Origin: Leptasterias polaris
Taxonomy: Eukaryota; Echinodermata; Asteroidea; Forcipulatida; Asteriidae
DNA length: 64,000 bases
Assembly (NCBI GenBank): GCA_037783415.1
Contig: JAZGTN010000069.1
Span: 2,542,001 to 2,606,000, forward strand
Direction: 5' to 3'
A program made the translations under genes and the position numbers. The notes under the pieces were generated by a model, which did not search any database, was not told the origin of the DNA, and worked only from the letters and a program-made list of their open reading frames with translations. The stretch's first letter is position 1. Every line of letters starts with the position of its first letter. Positions 36,801-41,560 of the stretch are shown here, one piece after another.

Positions 36801-39116
36801 TATTCCGGTCATGAGTTTGAGTGCAAGGCAAGCTCCTTCCCATTACCAAAAAGTTAATTAACTAAATAATATTAAAATTTTCAATGAATGTTTTGTTCAA
36901 AAAAGAACAGAAGTTCTTATAAACAATTTTTTCCAACGATGTAGTTAATATATTTATATTCTTTGGGAAGTTTCCTTTACTAATCCCCGTTCATATGTTT
37001 TTGTTCAGACTTAATCCTTTATATCTAAAATCCTTCCACGTTTTTCCAGGCCATAATTCCCGTGTATTGAACGTAAAAACGCGTGAAAAAGTTGAGACGT
37101 TTACCAGCTAAACCCCAAATAATTAATCGGGCTAATTTAACAAAAAAAATTATTCCCTGGCTTTAGAACACAGTAGGTTACTGGATGTGTTATTGTAGAA
37201 AAAAATATATAAAAGAGATTTCTAAATGTTGAACCAAAATTGATGCAATCGTGCATTGCTTTCTTCTTACATAATGAAATTTCATAACTCGGCATTAAAA
37301 TCTCATTTTGTATATTATTTTTATTCGTCTAAATGAACAATATAATGTATCCGTTGTAAGCACAAACAATTGATGAAAACCACAAACAAGAATCAACACA
37401 CGAATCAATTTCGTTGTATTAGTCATGATATGGAGGTGGTTACACGCCCATCAACACGTACGTCAAGCTCGTTGATTTGGGTTGTTTTTTATCCCCGATG
37501 TTTTGTGTCAGATTGCGGTACACCCAAACAAAGATACCGCCAAAATTTGAGCAGTGTGAGTCTCTTAAGATTGTCACTTGAAGACGTTTGAAGGAACGAT
37601 CAGAATTACTTATTTCAATGGAAATAAAATCATTGACTGCTGAGAAAAACAAGAGCAAATGGTAACGATTTTTAAGCTTTCAATGCAAACTCCCACGTTC
37701 AAACGATTGTCGGCCGACCATCGCTTCAAAACAATACAAAAATACATTTTCTTTAAAATGATTTCACTACTTGGAAATAACGTGTACTTTCATTCAAGTC
37801 AGTTATGTTGTAGTAACTTGAAAGTACATTTTTCATGTCTGCAAATGATGTAATCTACTTGACAAACAGCCCCTCAAAGAAGTAAAAGCAAAGGTGACCA
37901 TTACTAAAACTGCTGTTTACAATTAAGAAGCAAGAACACGGTATCAGGCCTGCTACTAAAATTACCAAATTATTGGTTTGAGAAGCCCAAATTATTTAAG
38001 ATTTACCCACATCAGTTTCCCTTGTGTTGTATAGTTTGTTACTTGATAAAAAAGTAAATCATAGCCATCCCAGTGCTTTTATTCAACACACCATACAAAC
38101 TCTATGAATTCTACATCCATGGTACAACCAACCTGTGACAGTCCATAGAGAAAGGTTCCTTTTTCTATGTCTCTATGGACAGTCTAATTCCGCTTGTTTG
38201 CGCTCTTAAACATCCCGAGTCAGAATTGATCCATGTCACAGGGGGATCTGACCCATTTGTGGATCAGGCTGACCAGGAAAACATTAAAAAGGGGGTTTTA
38301 ACTCGGATTCTGCGTTAGTTTGATCCATTTCTGGGTAATTTTGACTAAGATTCCGGGACATCTGACCCAGAAAAGGGTCAGACTCCACGGTACCCAGAAT
38401 ATGGGTCCATTCTGACTCGGGGCGACCCGGTGAGTTTACGGCGAAAACAGCAGATGGTTTATCCAGAAATCAGGAATTATACATAACAATGTACACGTTG
38501 GTGTAATGTTTCCTGATGGCGATGGATGTTTTGTAAACTATATTCGATGTAGATTCCGATTTGCGTGTGATAATTCGCGAGCTTCTTTCGACCGAATGCG
38601 GCAATCGAAATAGTGGAGTATTCCTCAAATGCCATTTTCTTGACTTTGACAGAATTAAGGAAATAATTGCTGATGGATCAATTGGTGTTTCTTCTACATC
38701 TGGTCCTTGCTCTATCTTCCTACCTCCATGATCTAAGCTTCCACTGAGACTGACATGTTGTGAGGATTAAAGGTTTTATCCTCCTGCGACTATACTATTA
38801 CTAATGATATCCACTACTAATTCTGCACTTAGAACAACCTCTTGATATCATCTTTTGTAACTTGGATAGCAAGAGGGGATGATAGCTTACCTGACACCGT
38901 TGCTCCTGATCCTGGTGTGTAAGTTCCTGAATTAGCAATTACTGTGTACGGGCTTGTCGATAACGGCTGTGTTACAACACTAGTACCATGCTGCGGTGTG
39001 AGAGAGGTACAAGCTTCCGGAGGTGCACCTGTGGAACGGGATTCCACTCCTCTCAGGAGTACCGATAGCCCCAATAAACACATCCACAGGAACATCACAT
39101 CCCTATTTGACGCCAT
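751..39116 (-). CDS. Reeler domain plus multi-EGF-like secreted/cell-surface protein gene (partial, 31 exons visible)
   Basis: Split gene assembled by hand. Three 5' exons give a signal peptide and a Reeler domain (the extracellular beta-sandwich module of reelin, F-spondin and FRRS1-like proteins). Then come 28 intact six-cysteine EGF-like domains, one per exon. Exon 1 ends in phase 1, exon 2 in phase 2, exon 3 in phase 1, and every EGF exon is 1-1, so each junction stays open. For example, the Reeler exon 3 end joined to the first EGF exon makes an Asn codon that restores the N-P-C start seen in the other EGF domains. Visible coding length is 3811 bases, about 1270 residues. The exon at 751 ends in a good donor, so the gene continues to the left and its C-terminus, including any membrane anchor, is unseen. 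No calcium-binding EGF signature is evident. Function is unknown; by domain content it is probably an extracellular adhesion or recognition protein. I cannot match it to a named orthologue. Confidence 0.85.
1771..1887 (-). CDS. EGF-like exon E27
   Basis: 117 bp, phase 1-1, acceptor ATCAAG, donor [19 protein letters not shown] start; [10 protein letters not shown] end, matching the EOGT-type consensus. Confidence 0.9.
2662..2781 (-). CDS. EGF-like exon E26
   Basis: 120 bp, phase 1-1, acceptor TGATAG, donor [21 protein letters not shown] start; [10 protein letters not shown] end. Confidence 0.9.
2943..3545 (-). mobile_element. CR1/L2-type non-LTR retrotransposon remnant (C-terminus of ORF2), interrupted
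   Basis: The minus strand encodes the characteristic end of a non-LTR reverse transcriptase [18 protein letters not shown], then [21 protein letters not shown], and after an in-frame stop [10 protein letters not shown]. The homology resumes on the far side of a fold-back insertion (3009-3143) as [13 protein letters not shown]. 5'-truncated and dead. Confidence 0.8.
3009..3143. mobile_element. Fold-back (MITE-like) element inserted in the retrotransposon remnant
   Basis: Near-perfect terminal inverted repeats: 'ggggtcgatttcacaaaac' at the left and its complement at the right. Internally it has several copies of 'aggactagtcctaagtta', itself palindromic. No ORF. Confidence 0.85.
3872..4135. mobile_element. 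MITE-like repeat, family 2, copy 1
   Basis: Ends are inverted copies of 'gaaagctccattaaagaa'. The internal sequence (cacctgttatctccat, gatcatgcacaaa, gtaactcaa) recurs at 4405-4680 and 6010-6266. Lies in the intron beside exon E25. Confidence 0.75.
4155..4283 (-). CDS. EGF-like exon E25
   Basis: 129 bp, phase 1-1, acceptor TTTCAG, donor [19 protein letters not shown] start. This is the one visible domain with a clear O-fucose consensus C2-x4-T-C3, as well as the O-glucose consensus. Confidence 0.88.
4405..4680. mobile_element. MITE-like repeat, family 2, copy 2
   Basis: Same element as 3872-4135, ending 'ttctttaatggagctttccc'. Lies on the other side of exon E25, so the exon is bracketed by two copies in the same orientation. 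Confidence 0.75.
4859..4966 (-). CDS. EGF-like exon E24
   Basis: 108 bp, phase 1-1, acceptor TTTCCAG, donor [20 protein letters not shown] start; [10 protein letters not shown] end, matching the EOGT-type consensus. Confidence 0.9.
5075..5251. mobile_element. MITE with 16-bp terminal inverted repeats
   Basis: 'tatagaccttatgcat' at the left and 'atgcataaggtctata' at the right, each followed inward by a 'gacgtca' motif. 177 bp, non-coding. The sequence to its right (5283-5368) is a fragment of family 2. Confidence 0.85.
5407..5526 (-). CDS. EGF-like exon E23
   Basis: 120 bp, phase 1-1, acceptor TTTTCAG, donor [20 protein letters not shown] start; [10 protein letters not shown] end. Confidence 0.9.
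6010..6266. mobile_element. MITE-like repeat, family 2, copy 3
   Basis: Same internal sequence as 3872-4135 with end 'ggagctttcctgtaatg'. Situated in the intron between E23 and E22. Confidence 0.7.
6321..6431 (-). CDS. EGF-like exon E22
   Basis: 111 bp, phase 1-1, acceptor CTTCAG, donor [17 protein letters not shown] start; [10 protein letters not shown] end. Carries both the O-glucose (C-x-S-x-P-C) and the EOGT-type (C-x2-G-Y-S-G-x2-C) consensus sites. Confidence 0.88.
7163..7745. repeat. Minisatellite, 20-21 bp unit, about 28 copies
   Basis: Unit 'ccatacaccgatgttttt' plus 2-3 bases (ac, cc or tc). Patterns of variant units recur in the same order, suggesting a higher-order repeat. Long ORFs on both strands here are by-products of the repeat. 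It lies in the intron between E22 and E21. Confidence 0.95.
8063..8182 (-). CDS. EGF-like exon E21
   Basis: 120 bp, phase 1-1, acceptor CTGTAG, donor [15 protein letters not shown] start; [11 protein letters not shown]; the C4-C5 spacing has two residues (C-A-G-C), one more than usual. Confidence 0.85.
8735..8850 (-). pseudogene. Broken EGF exon with insertion and lost donor
   Basis: The acceptor side (TTAG, then V-N-P-C-S-S-S-P-C to C-S-C-P-S) is intact and closely matches E12. About 8 extra bases at the ACAT site then shift the frame, and the expected T-N-C-Q-T-P-G end with its GTAAAA donor is absent. The flanking sequence at 8590-8890 also resembles the surroundings of E12, so this is probably a decayed duplicate of that locus. 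Confidence 0.75.
8975..9088 (-). CDS. EGF-like exon E20 (type A)
   Basis: 114 bp, phase 1-1, acceptor TTTCAG, donor [16 protein letters not shown] start; [12 protein letters not shown] end. Confidence 0.9.
9497..9610 (-). CDS. EGF-like exon E19
   Basis: 114 bp, phase 1-1, acceptor GTTGTAG, donor GTGAG after an A (phase 1). V-N-P-C-L-P-N-P-C start; C3-C4 loop E-P-T-S-G-S-T-Y-T. Too short to appear as a minus-strand start-to-stop ORF. Confidence 0.85.
9732..10060. mobile_element. Dispersed MITE-like repeat (family 1b)
   Basis: Contains 'ggtaattgccaaagacctgt', 'aacaaacctatgaaag' and 'ttaccaatgttgtacacaccc'. Related copies lie at 22040-22346 and, inverted, at 59975-60392. Confidence 0.7.
10728..10841 (-). 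CDS. EGF-like exon E18
   Basis: 114 bp, phase 1-1, acceptor CTTTAG, donor [14 protein letters not shown] start, C-R-C-P-S-T-R-T-G core; diverged type A domain. Confidence 0.9.
10958..11070. repeat. Poly-C tracts and CAA/ACAA microsatellite
   Basis: Runs of C at about 10960-10977 and 11010-11020, followed by (CAA)n/(ACAA)n. Purely low complexity. A second similar stretch, (C)n then (CCA)n, is at 11562-11607. Confidence 0.9.
12008..12377. mobile_element. MITE-like repeat, family 3, copy 1
   Basis: Terminal inverted repeats 'agggctcgaatt' and 'aattcgagccct'; 370 bp, non-coding. A second full copy is at 17033-17405. Fragments occur near 2040-2165, 19290-19385 and 25585-25650. Confidence 0.85.
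12692..12820 (-). CDS. EGF-like exon E17 (type B)
   Basis: 129 bp, phase 1-1, acceptor TTATTAG, donor GTAAGTG. H-P-C-D-D-A start and [10 protein letters not shown], with a longer C3-C4 loop than E15. Confidence 0.88.
12945..13350. repeat. Minisatellite, about 27-32 bp unit
   Basis: Repeats of 'aactctacaactttggagag' + 'ctatagc', with a longer variant containing 'tactttacatct'. About 14 units in two interrupted blocks, in the intron between E17 and E16. Confidence 0.9.
13489..13602 (-). CDS. EGF-like exon E16 (type A)
   Basis: 114 bp, phase 1-1, acceptor TTTCAG, donor GTAAAAT. Nearly identical to E14; ends Q-T-Q-G instead of Q-T-P-G. Confidence 0.9.
13771..14135. repeat. Long inverted repeat, about 135-bp arms, 95-bp spacer
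   Basis: Left arm 13771-13905 and right arm 14001-14135 are reverse complements with few mismatches (for example 'aataagccatttgcgagtt' against 'aactcgcaaatggcttatt'). A transcript would fold into a long hairpin. No coding content. Confidence 0.9.
14200..14700 (-). mobile_element. tRNA-derived SINE-like repeats
   Basis: At 14610-14540 (minus) is a tRNA-like head with an A box (TAGCTCAGCTGT) and a B box (GGTTCAAATC). The flanking motifs 'gccagtcaagagccattcaacc' and 'caccttaaggggatt' match the better-preserved copy at 22833-23060. Two overlapping partial copies appear to be present. Confidence 0.65.
15224..15337 (-). CDS. EGF-like exon E15 (type B)
   Basis: 114 bp, phase 1-1, acceptor GATAG, donor [16 protein letters not shown] and [10 protein letters not shown]; very similar to E13 and E17. 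Confidence 0.9.
15493..15606 (-). CDS. EGF-like exon E14 (type A)
   Basis: 114 bp, phase 1-1, acceptor TTTCAG, donor [14 protein letters not shown] start, [10 protein letters not shown] end; closest to E16. Confidence 0.9.
17033..17405. mobile_element. MITE-like repeat, family 3, copy 2
   Basis: Nearly the same sequence as 12008-12377 in the same orientation, with the same termini ('cagggctcgaatt' ... 'aattcgagcccc'). Confidence 0.85.
18140..18195 (-). pseudogene. 5'-truncated remnant of an EGF exon
   Basis: Only the last third of a type A exon survives: C-P-S...[10 protein letters not shown], followed by a GT dinucleotide. Sequence upstream of the C-P-S codons has no EGF similarity and no matching acceptor. 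Confidence 0.65.
18340..18512. repeat. Minisatellite, 22-bp unit
   Basis: About seven to eight copies of 'gtacagacaccttgttcccg' + 'aa', in the intron upstream of the E13 side of the gene. ORFs on both strands are artefacts. Confidence 0.92.
18615..18740 (-). CDS. EGF-like exon E13 (type B)
   Basis: 126 bp, phase 1-1, acceptor GATAG, donor GTAAGTG. Type B signature: [13 protein letters not shown] and a Gln after the sixth cysteine. The last base T joins the next exon's TT to make Phe, so the apparent extra Cys is intron read-through. Confidence 0.88.
18878..18994 (-). CDS. EGF-like exon E12 (type A)
   Basis: 117 bp, phase 1-1, acceptor TTAG, donor [14 protein letters not shown] start with the C-x-S-x-P-C O-glucose consensus. 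Pairs with E13 as an A-B module. Confidence 0.9.
19400..19526 (-). pseudogene. Broken array EGF exon with 10-bp insertion and in-frame stop
   Basis: Same acceptor (TTAG) and donor (GTAAAA) as the array exons, but 127 bp instead of 117. An extra 10 bp at the ACACA(T) site introduces a TAA (complement of 19432-19434) and shifts the frame before the sixth cysteine. If included in mRNA it would terminate the protein, so it must be skipped, be an allelic null, or be an assembly error. Its body resembles E12 more than the array core (N-S-G-T, Q-V-S-G). Confidence 0.8.
19645..19761 (-). CDS. EGF-like exon E11 (array copy 1)
   Basis: 117 bp, phase 1-1, same protein as E3; the last intact array copy before the broken copy at 19400-19526. 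Confidence 0.9.
19880..19996 (-). CDS. EGF-like exon E10 (array copy 2, variant haplotype)
   Basis: 117 bp, phase 1-1, same protein as E3. Shares private silent and intronic variants with copy 6 (E6), indicating a block duplication. Confidence 0.9.
20115..20231 (-). CDS. EGF-like exon E9 (array copy 3)
   Basis: 117 bp, phase 1-1; same protein as E3, with one silent difference near the donor end (TTTGACAG rather than TTTGGCAG on the plus strand). Confidence 0.9.
20350..20466 (-). CDS. EGF-like exon E8 (array copy 4)
   Basis: 117 bp, phase 1-1; same splice sites and protein as E3. Confidence 0.9.
20585..20701 (-). CDS. EGF-like exon E7 (array copy 5)
   Basis: 117 bp, phase 1-1; same splice sites and protein as E3. 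Confidence 0.9.
20820..20936 (-). CDS. EGF-like exon E6 (array copy 6, variant haplotype)
   Basis: 117 bp, phase 1-1, same protein as E3. It carries silent changes (GGGACAG in place of CGGACAC on the plus strand) and intron changes upstream that are shared only with copy 2 (E10), 940 bp away. Confidence 0.9.
21055..21171 (-). CDS. EGF-like exon E5 (array copy 7)
   Basis: 117 bp, phase 1-1; same acceptor, donor and protein as E3. Confidence 0.9.
21290..21406 (-). CDS. EGF-like exon E4 (array copy 8)
   Basis: 117 bp, phase 1-1, exactly 235 bp from the neighbouring copies; the predicted protein is identical to E3. Separated from its neighbours by 118-bp introns. Confidence 0.9.
21525..21641 (-). 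CDS. EGF-like exon E3 (array copy 9)
   Basis: 117 bp, phase 1-1, acceptor TTAG, donor GTAAAA. Encodes the array EGF domain (C-x4-C-x4-C-x8-C-x-C-x8-C), identical at protein level to E4-E11. The S-S-N-P stretch between C1 and C2 fits the O-glucose site C-x-S-x-P-C. Confidence 0.9.
21760..21873 (-). CDS. EGF-like exon E2 (5'-most member of the 235-bp exon array)
   Basis: 114 bp, phase 1-1, acceptor TTTTCAG. It differs from the other array members at its 5' end (V-S-N-P-C instead of V-V-V-N-P-C) and has I-Y-Q-C instead of I-Y-I-C. This makes it the boundary unit of the array. Confidence 0.9.
22040..22346. mobile_element. Dispersed MITE-like repeat (family 1b), second copy
   Basis: Same order of motifs as 9732-10060, including 'tcatgagaaaacagtgaaaa' and 'ttaccaatgttgtacacacc'. 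It abuts the truncated EGF exon at 22370. Confidence 0.75.
22370..22461 (-). pseudogene. Truncated EGF-like exon (about 25-bp deletion, out of frame)
   Basis: It has a normal acceptor (TTAG) and a normal donor (GTAAAA), and the first five cysteines of the EGF domain. The segment coding the end of the domain, including the sixth cysteine, is missing. Length is 92 bp instead of 117, so inclusion would shift the frame. It also has an extra cysteine (V-S-C-N). The lesion sits at the ACACA microrepeat. Confidence 0.8.
22594..22701 (-). CDS. EGF-like exon E1 (first after the Reeler domain)
   Basis: 108 bp, phase 1-1, acceptor GCACTAG, donor GTAAAA. One EGF domain with spacing C-x4-C-x4-C-x8-C-x-C-x8-C, nearly the same as the array exons E2-E11. 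Its first codon, completed by exon 3, is Asn. Confidence 0.88.
22833..23060 (-). mobile_element. tRNA-derived SINE
   Basis: The minus strand at 22904-22833 reads like a tRNA with good RNA polymerase III boxes: A box TAGCTCATCTGG and B box GGTTCAAGTC. The 3' side cannot pair with the 5' acceptor-stem sequence, so it is a SINE head, not a tRNA gene. Flanking parts (to 23060, 'cttaaggggatgcgact') are shared with 14.2-14.7 kb. Confidence 0.75.
23100..27854. other. Intron between Reeler exon 3 and EGF exon E1 (non-coding, remaining part)
   Basis: No EGF or Reeler exon found. Contents: a GTT/GTC-rich trinucleotide tract at about 27490-27640, a possible non-LTR 3' end near 25850-25920 ('caatataaattcaattaatt' followed by ATT repeats), and a family 3 fragment near 25590. 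One minus-strand ORF (24288-24037, 83 codons, C-x2-C near its end) is unrecognised. Confidence 0.6.
27855..27931 (-). CDS. Exon 3: C-terminal end of Reeler domain and linker
   Basis: 77-bp exon too short to stand out as an ORF. After the acceptor (GTAACAG) it reads [16 protein letters not shown], the terminal Reeler strand (T-x-V-Q...F-W-V), then a Ser/Thr/Pro/Ala linker. The donor is GTAAGTG. It enters in phase 2 and leaves in phase 1, exactly joining exon 2 to the phase-1 EGF exons. Confidence 0.85.
27932..30648. other. Intron between Reeler exons 3 and 2
   Basis: AT-rich; no exon recognised. Holds a family 1 MITE copy (29707-30077) and an adjoining related palindrome with 'ctgagaaacg' arms at 30215-30250. 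Confidence 0.6.
29707..30077. mobile_element. MITE, family 1
   Basis: Begins 'aaaggcactgaacatgtttg' and ends with the inverted form 'caaacgtgttcagtgccttt'. Same family as 32435-32805 and 32806-33191. Non-coding. Confidence 0.85.
30649..30883 (-). CDS. Exon 2: core of Reeler domain
   Basis: 235-bp exon with acceptor CTTGCAG and donor GTAAGT. The translation contains F-K-G-I-I-L-Q-A-R, a Gly-Ser-Trp loop, a central cysteine (R-R-S-C-Q-F), T-H-D/T-H-V, and Q-T-F-L-W-V-P-P, the hallmark sequence of Reeler domains. It starts in phase 1 and ends in phase 2 inside a Glu codon that exon 3 completes. Confidence 0.9.
30990..31095. repeat. Inverted repeat (hairpin)
   Basis: 'gtttcgacc..agcagagtctttctcgaaggct' is followed, after a short loop, by its complement 'agccttcgagaaagactctg..ggtcgaaac'. 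Lies in intron 1 just upstream of exon 2. Confidence 0.85.
31498..31730. mobile_element. MITE-like element with about 40-bp imperfect inverted ends
   Basis: Left end 'gccatctttacgggcaa' and right end 'ttgcccgtaaagatggc', continuing outward to 'tagatag'/'ctatcta'. CG-rich interior compared with the surrounding intron. Confidence 0.75.
32435..33191. mobile_element. Two tandem copies of MITE family 1
   Basis: Copies at 32435-32805 and 32806-33191, each starting 'aaaggcactggacacgtttg' and ending 'ccaaacgtgt(a/c)cagt'. They are head-to-tail with almost no spacer. Confidence 0.9.
33491..33543. repeat. Perfect short hairpin
   Basis: 'actacgtagaaatttca' and its complement 'tgaaatttctacgtag' flank a 9-bp loop in intron 1. 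Confidence 0.85.
33640..33830. mobile_element. Fold-back-like repeat, copy 1
   Basis: Contains repeated 'tctgggtca'/'tgacccaga' units in both orientations. Related to 38205-38420. Confidence 0.6.
35605..35720. mobile_element. Short inverted-repeat element
   Basis: 'gtggtttt..ttctttgttcgtgaac' with 'cggtccgccatttt' is matched on the right by 'aaaatggcagaccg' and 'gttcacgaagaaaaaccac'. About 110 bp, non-coding, in intron 1. Confidence 0.75.
36390..36755. repeat. Diverged tandem duplication, about 190-bp unit
   Basis: Two consecutive copies share 'ttattccctgcctt', 'ctgtgaaccccg', 'ttgggttttcctattat' and 'gattgtgttgccctggttt'. No reading frame is conserved between them. Confidence 0.8.
38205..38420. 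mobile_element. Fold-back-like repeat, copy 2
   Basis: Starts 'ccgagtcagaattgatcc' and ends with the approximate complement 'ggtccattctgactcgg'. Inside are multiple 'tctgaccca' words in both orientations. Confidence 0.75.
38891..39116 (-). CDS. Exon 1: start codon, signal peptide, first part of Reeler domain
   Basis: ATG at 39116-39114 in a good context (AAGATGG). The first about 26 residues contain a hydrophobic stretch ([14 protein letters not shown]), typical of a signal peptide, with likely cleavage near V-E-S/R-S. Then come [10 protein letters not shown] and S-P-Y-T-V, matching the start of Reeler domains (first cysteine, Pro/Gly-His motif, SPY). A donor GTAAGC follows 38891; the exon ends in phase 1. 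The reading frame is also open just upstream from a TTG at 39128, but ATG is the natural start. No TATA box or other promoter motif was recognised upstream. Confidence 0.85.
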
Positions 39117-41385
39117 CTTGGATGCCAAGCACGCGAATGAAGGAAATCGATTTCAGTTTTCTGGCGTTTGTTCAGTCAGTACATACAGAGGTAACGTTCA
39201 AACAGTCTACAAGCTCGCTGAGTTTGCTAATAATGCCAACCACTAGTTGAGTCTCGGTTGTATTCTAATGCGTGCTCACTCATGGGTGAGTTAATTCACA
39301 GTGTACACATCTCCATCGGACGTCACAATAGATGCAGTCCTAAAAAGGGTGGTGTCGTTCCAATACATGGCACCTCTGGTCAAGGCTAAAACACACTGAC
39401 TCACACTGGTGGAGACAGGTAAAGCTTTCGAATCTGACGACAATGCCATTGTACGTTTGGGAAGTGAAGCGAACAGAAATTGAAAGGGGAACCAAAATTT
39501 AAAAGACGGGGGGCCTTCAATGCAGACCCTTTGTTTGACTGGCCATGATTCAACCTTCACCAGATAATTCCATGGGAAGTCTATGTATTTATAGACGTCT
39601 CAACAAAAAGAATCATTCTGCATTTCATGATCTAGATTCCAAGACAACTGGTTTTGTACACAAACGGCTTATTACATTAGGCCTAATACAAATTAAAACA
39701 GTTGGGTTAAAGTTTGCACAAGTAGGCCTACCGCCGCCACTTCATTTCAGCAAGAATCTGTGAGATATTATTTTATCTTTTAATTCAATTTTAATTGTTA
39801 AAAACTATTTTTTATTTTAAATATTAGTATTGTATTGTGTGTATGTTATTTGTAATGGTTTGTTTTTTAGTCAGTATATTGAACTTGTATGCTTTTTAGT
39901 GCACACCGGGAAAACAAACTTCACTTTTTACTTGTAAACTGTGATGACATAGGCTAAATAAAATTGATTTGAATTGAATTGAATCTAAACTCATTTTCTC
40001 ACAATCATTACAATTTATTTTAAGGCAATCACTATGCCTTTATGTCAAAAGTGCATTCCACTCTCCCTTTATAAAACTGATATCATTACATACTATATTA
40101 AACAAGTGATGGCTCTTCGTCAGATGTAGGCCACAGTGTATTTATCTTAACAATGGCATCTATTAATTTTCAGCTTAACAATTTTATTTACCGACGTCAT
40201 CAACCATACAAAACCCTAATGTGTGAATGAAAGAGTCCTCTCAATCATTAAAATTGTGTCAGTAAAATGCCTATTATGGAGCAGCTGACAAGCCGACGCG
40301 TCGGCTGATGAACTTCGACCTGAACTTCACTTGAATGGATGACCAGTGGTTATCCTAGACTGTTGGACAAGTCGTTAAATCCTGTCGCAGTGATAGCGAA
40401 ACGGCTCTCTCGCAACTATCTCGCAAAACTGCTGCTCTGTGCGACTATGCTCTCACAACTATACTCGGTGTAATTGTGAGGGCACTCAGTAGTCTCGCTA
40501 TAGTTGCGAGACAGCCGTTTCGCTGTCACTGCGACAGAGATGGAACGACTTGTCCACAAGTCTATGATTTACCTTGATTTATAACTTTCATAAGGTTTTA
40601 AAAAACATATTGTTCATTCGCAGGATTTCTCATGATATGCTCACTACATACAAAAACTTCCACAGTGGTGTTGAGTTAGGTATTCTCAATGAACTAGTAC
40701 TGTCATGGAGGTAGAATTCTACTCCATGGTACTATATAGCGAATCTAGAGCATATTACTAACAAGTTAATTTGTTTTGACACAAGTTGACGGTTATATGG
40801 TGGGCGCGGCCTTATTCATCACTATGTGTGACCATGTTTCAATGTTACATTAATCGCTTGATTGAAACCTTTTGTTGACACGCCTCGTCAGATTTCTTTA
40901 AACTTGTATTTTTCGTTTCATCATGACTGCACCACAAGGCTATAAACCCACTTAGTGACGCCATACAGTGGTTCTCGGTCTTTTCATACATTCACTGGTT
41001 TTCTTTTGGGTTTTTTCTTTTTCATGAGGTATGGAAGCAATGAGTAAACACTTATTGGTGATGCATTTTACTTTGGCTATACGTGAATCTTGAGCCATTG
41101 AATTTTTGTTCAATTTGGATGTTTGGGCATAGGCCTAATCCTTGACAGTTTCGTCTGTTTGGTGTGATTTTTGCTTTGTTTTTGTCTTTTAACTTTGTAT
41201 CATAGTTTGTCTTGTTTTGTGGAAGTTTATGATTATAGTTGCGGTTGTTAGTTTCGTCTATTTTGGGTGGTGGTTACTAATTTGTTTTTGTCTAGTAAAC
41301 TCATTAGTCACGCAACCAAACACTTTCAATTTCTTCTCGCTTGGGGGCAGCATCCGGTAACTGGCACGGTTGTTTGTGTAATTAT
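39117..41385. other. Upstream region of the Reeler gene
   Basis: Expected to hold the promoter and any 5' UTR, but I see no TATA box or firm core-promoter motif. Contains an inverted repeat at 40350-40568 and a possible non-LTR 3' tail at 39955-39985 (tandem 'tgaat' after 'aataaaattgatt'). No gene recognised. Confidence 0.5.
40350..40568. mobile_element. Fold-back element
   Basis: Left 'ggacaagtcgtt' and 'tgtcgcagtgatagcgaaac', right 'gtttcgctgtcactgcgaca' and 'aacgacttgtcc'. Arms of about 50-60 bp around a 'ctcgcaactat'-rich centre. Confidence 0.85.
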
Positions 41386-41454
41386 TTTTTAGGTGTTCGG
41401 GCACACAGCCCGTAACACCTCTTGTTTTTGTTCCGGTTTTTTTTCTTACTTTTT

Positions 41455-41560
41455 AGGTGTTCGGAGCGGAGCGTAGCTCCGAACACCTCTTGTTATTGTT
41501 CGTTTTTTGTTTTTTTAGGGGTTCGGAGCGGAGCGTAGCTCCGAACACCTCTTGTTATTG
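41455..41560. repeat. Tandem short hairpins at the edge of the satellite block
   Basis: 'ggtgttcggagc-ggagcgta-gctccgaacacc' folds into a 12-bp stem. It occurs here twice in tandem (41455 and 41518), with a degenerate copy at 41394, and again at about 48860 and 50078 between satellite units. Confidence 0.9.

Noticed and set aside
39117..39128. Start of the Reeler gene at 39128
   Set aside because: That codon is TTG; the first in-frame ATG, with a good context, is at 39116.
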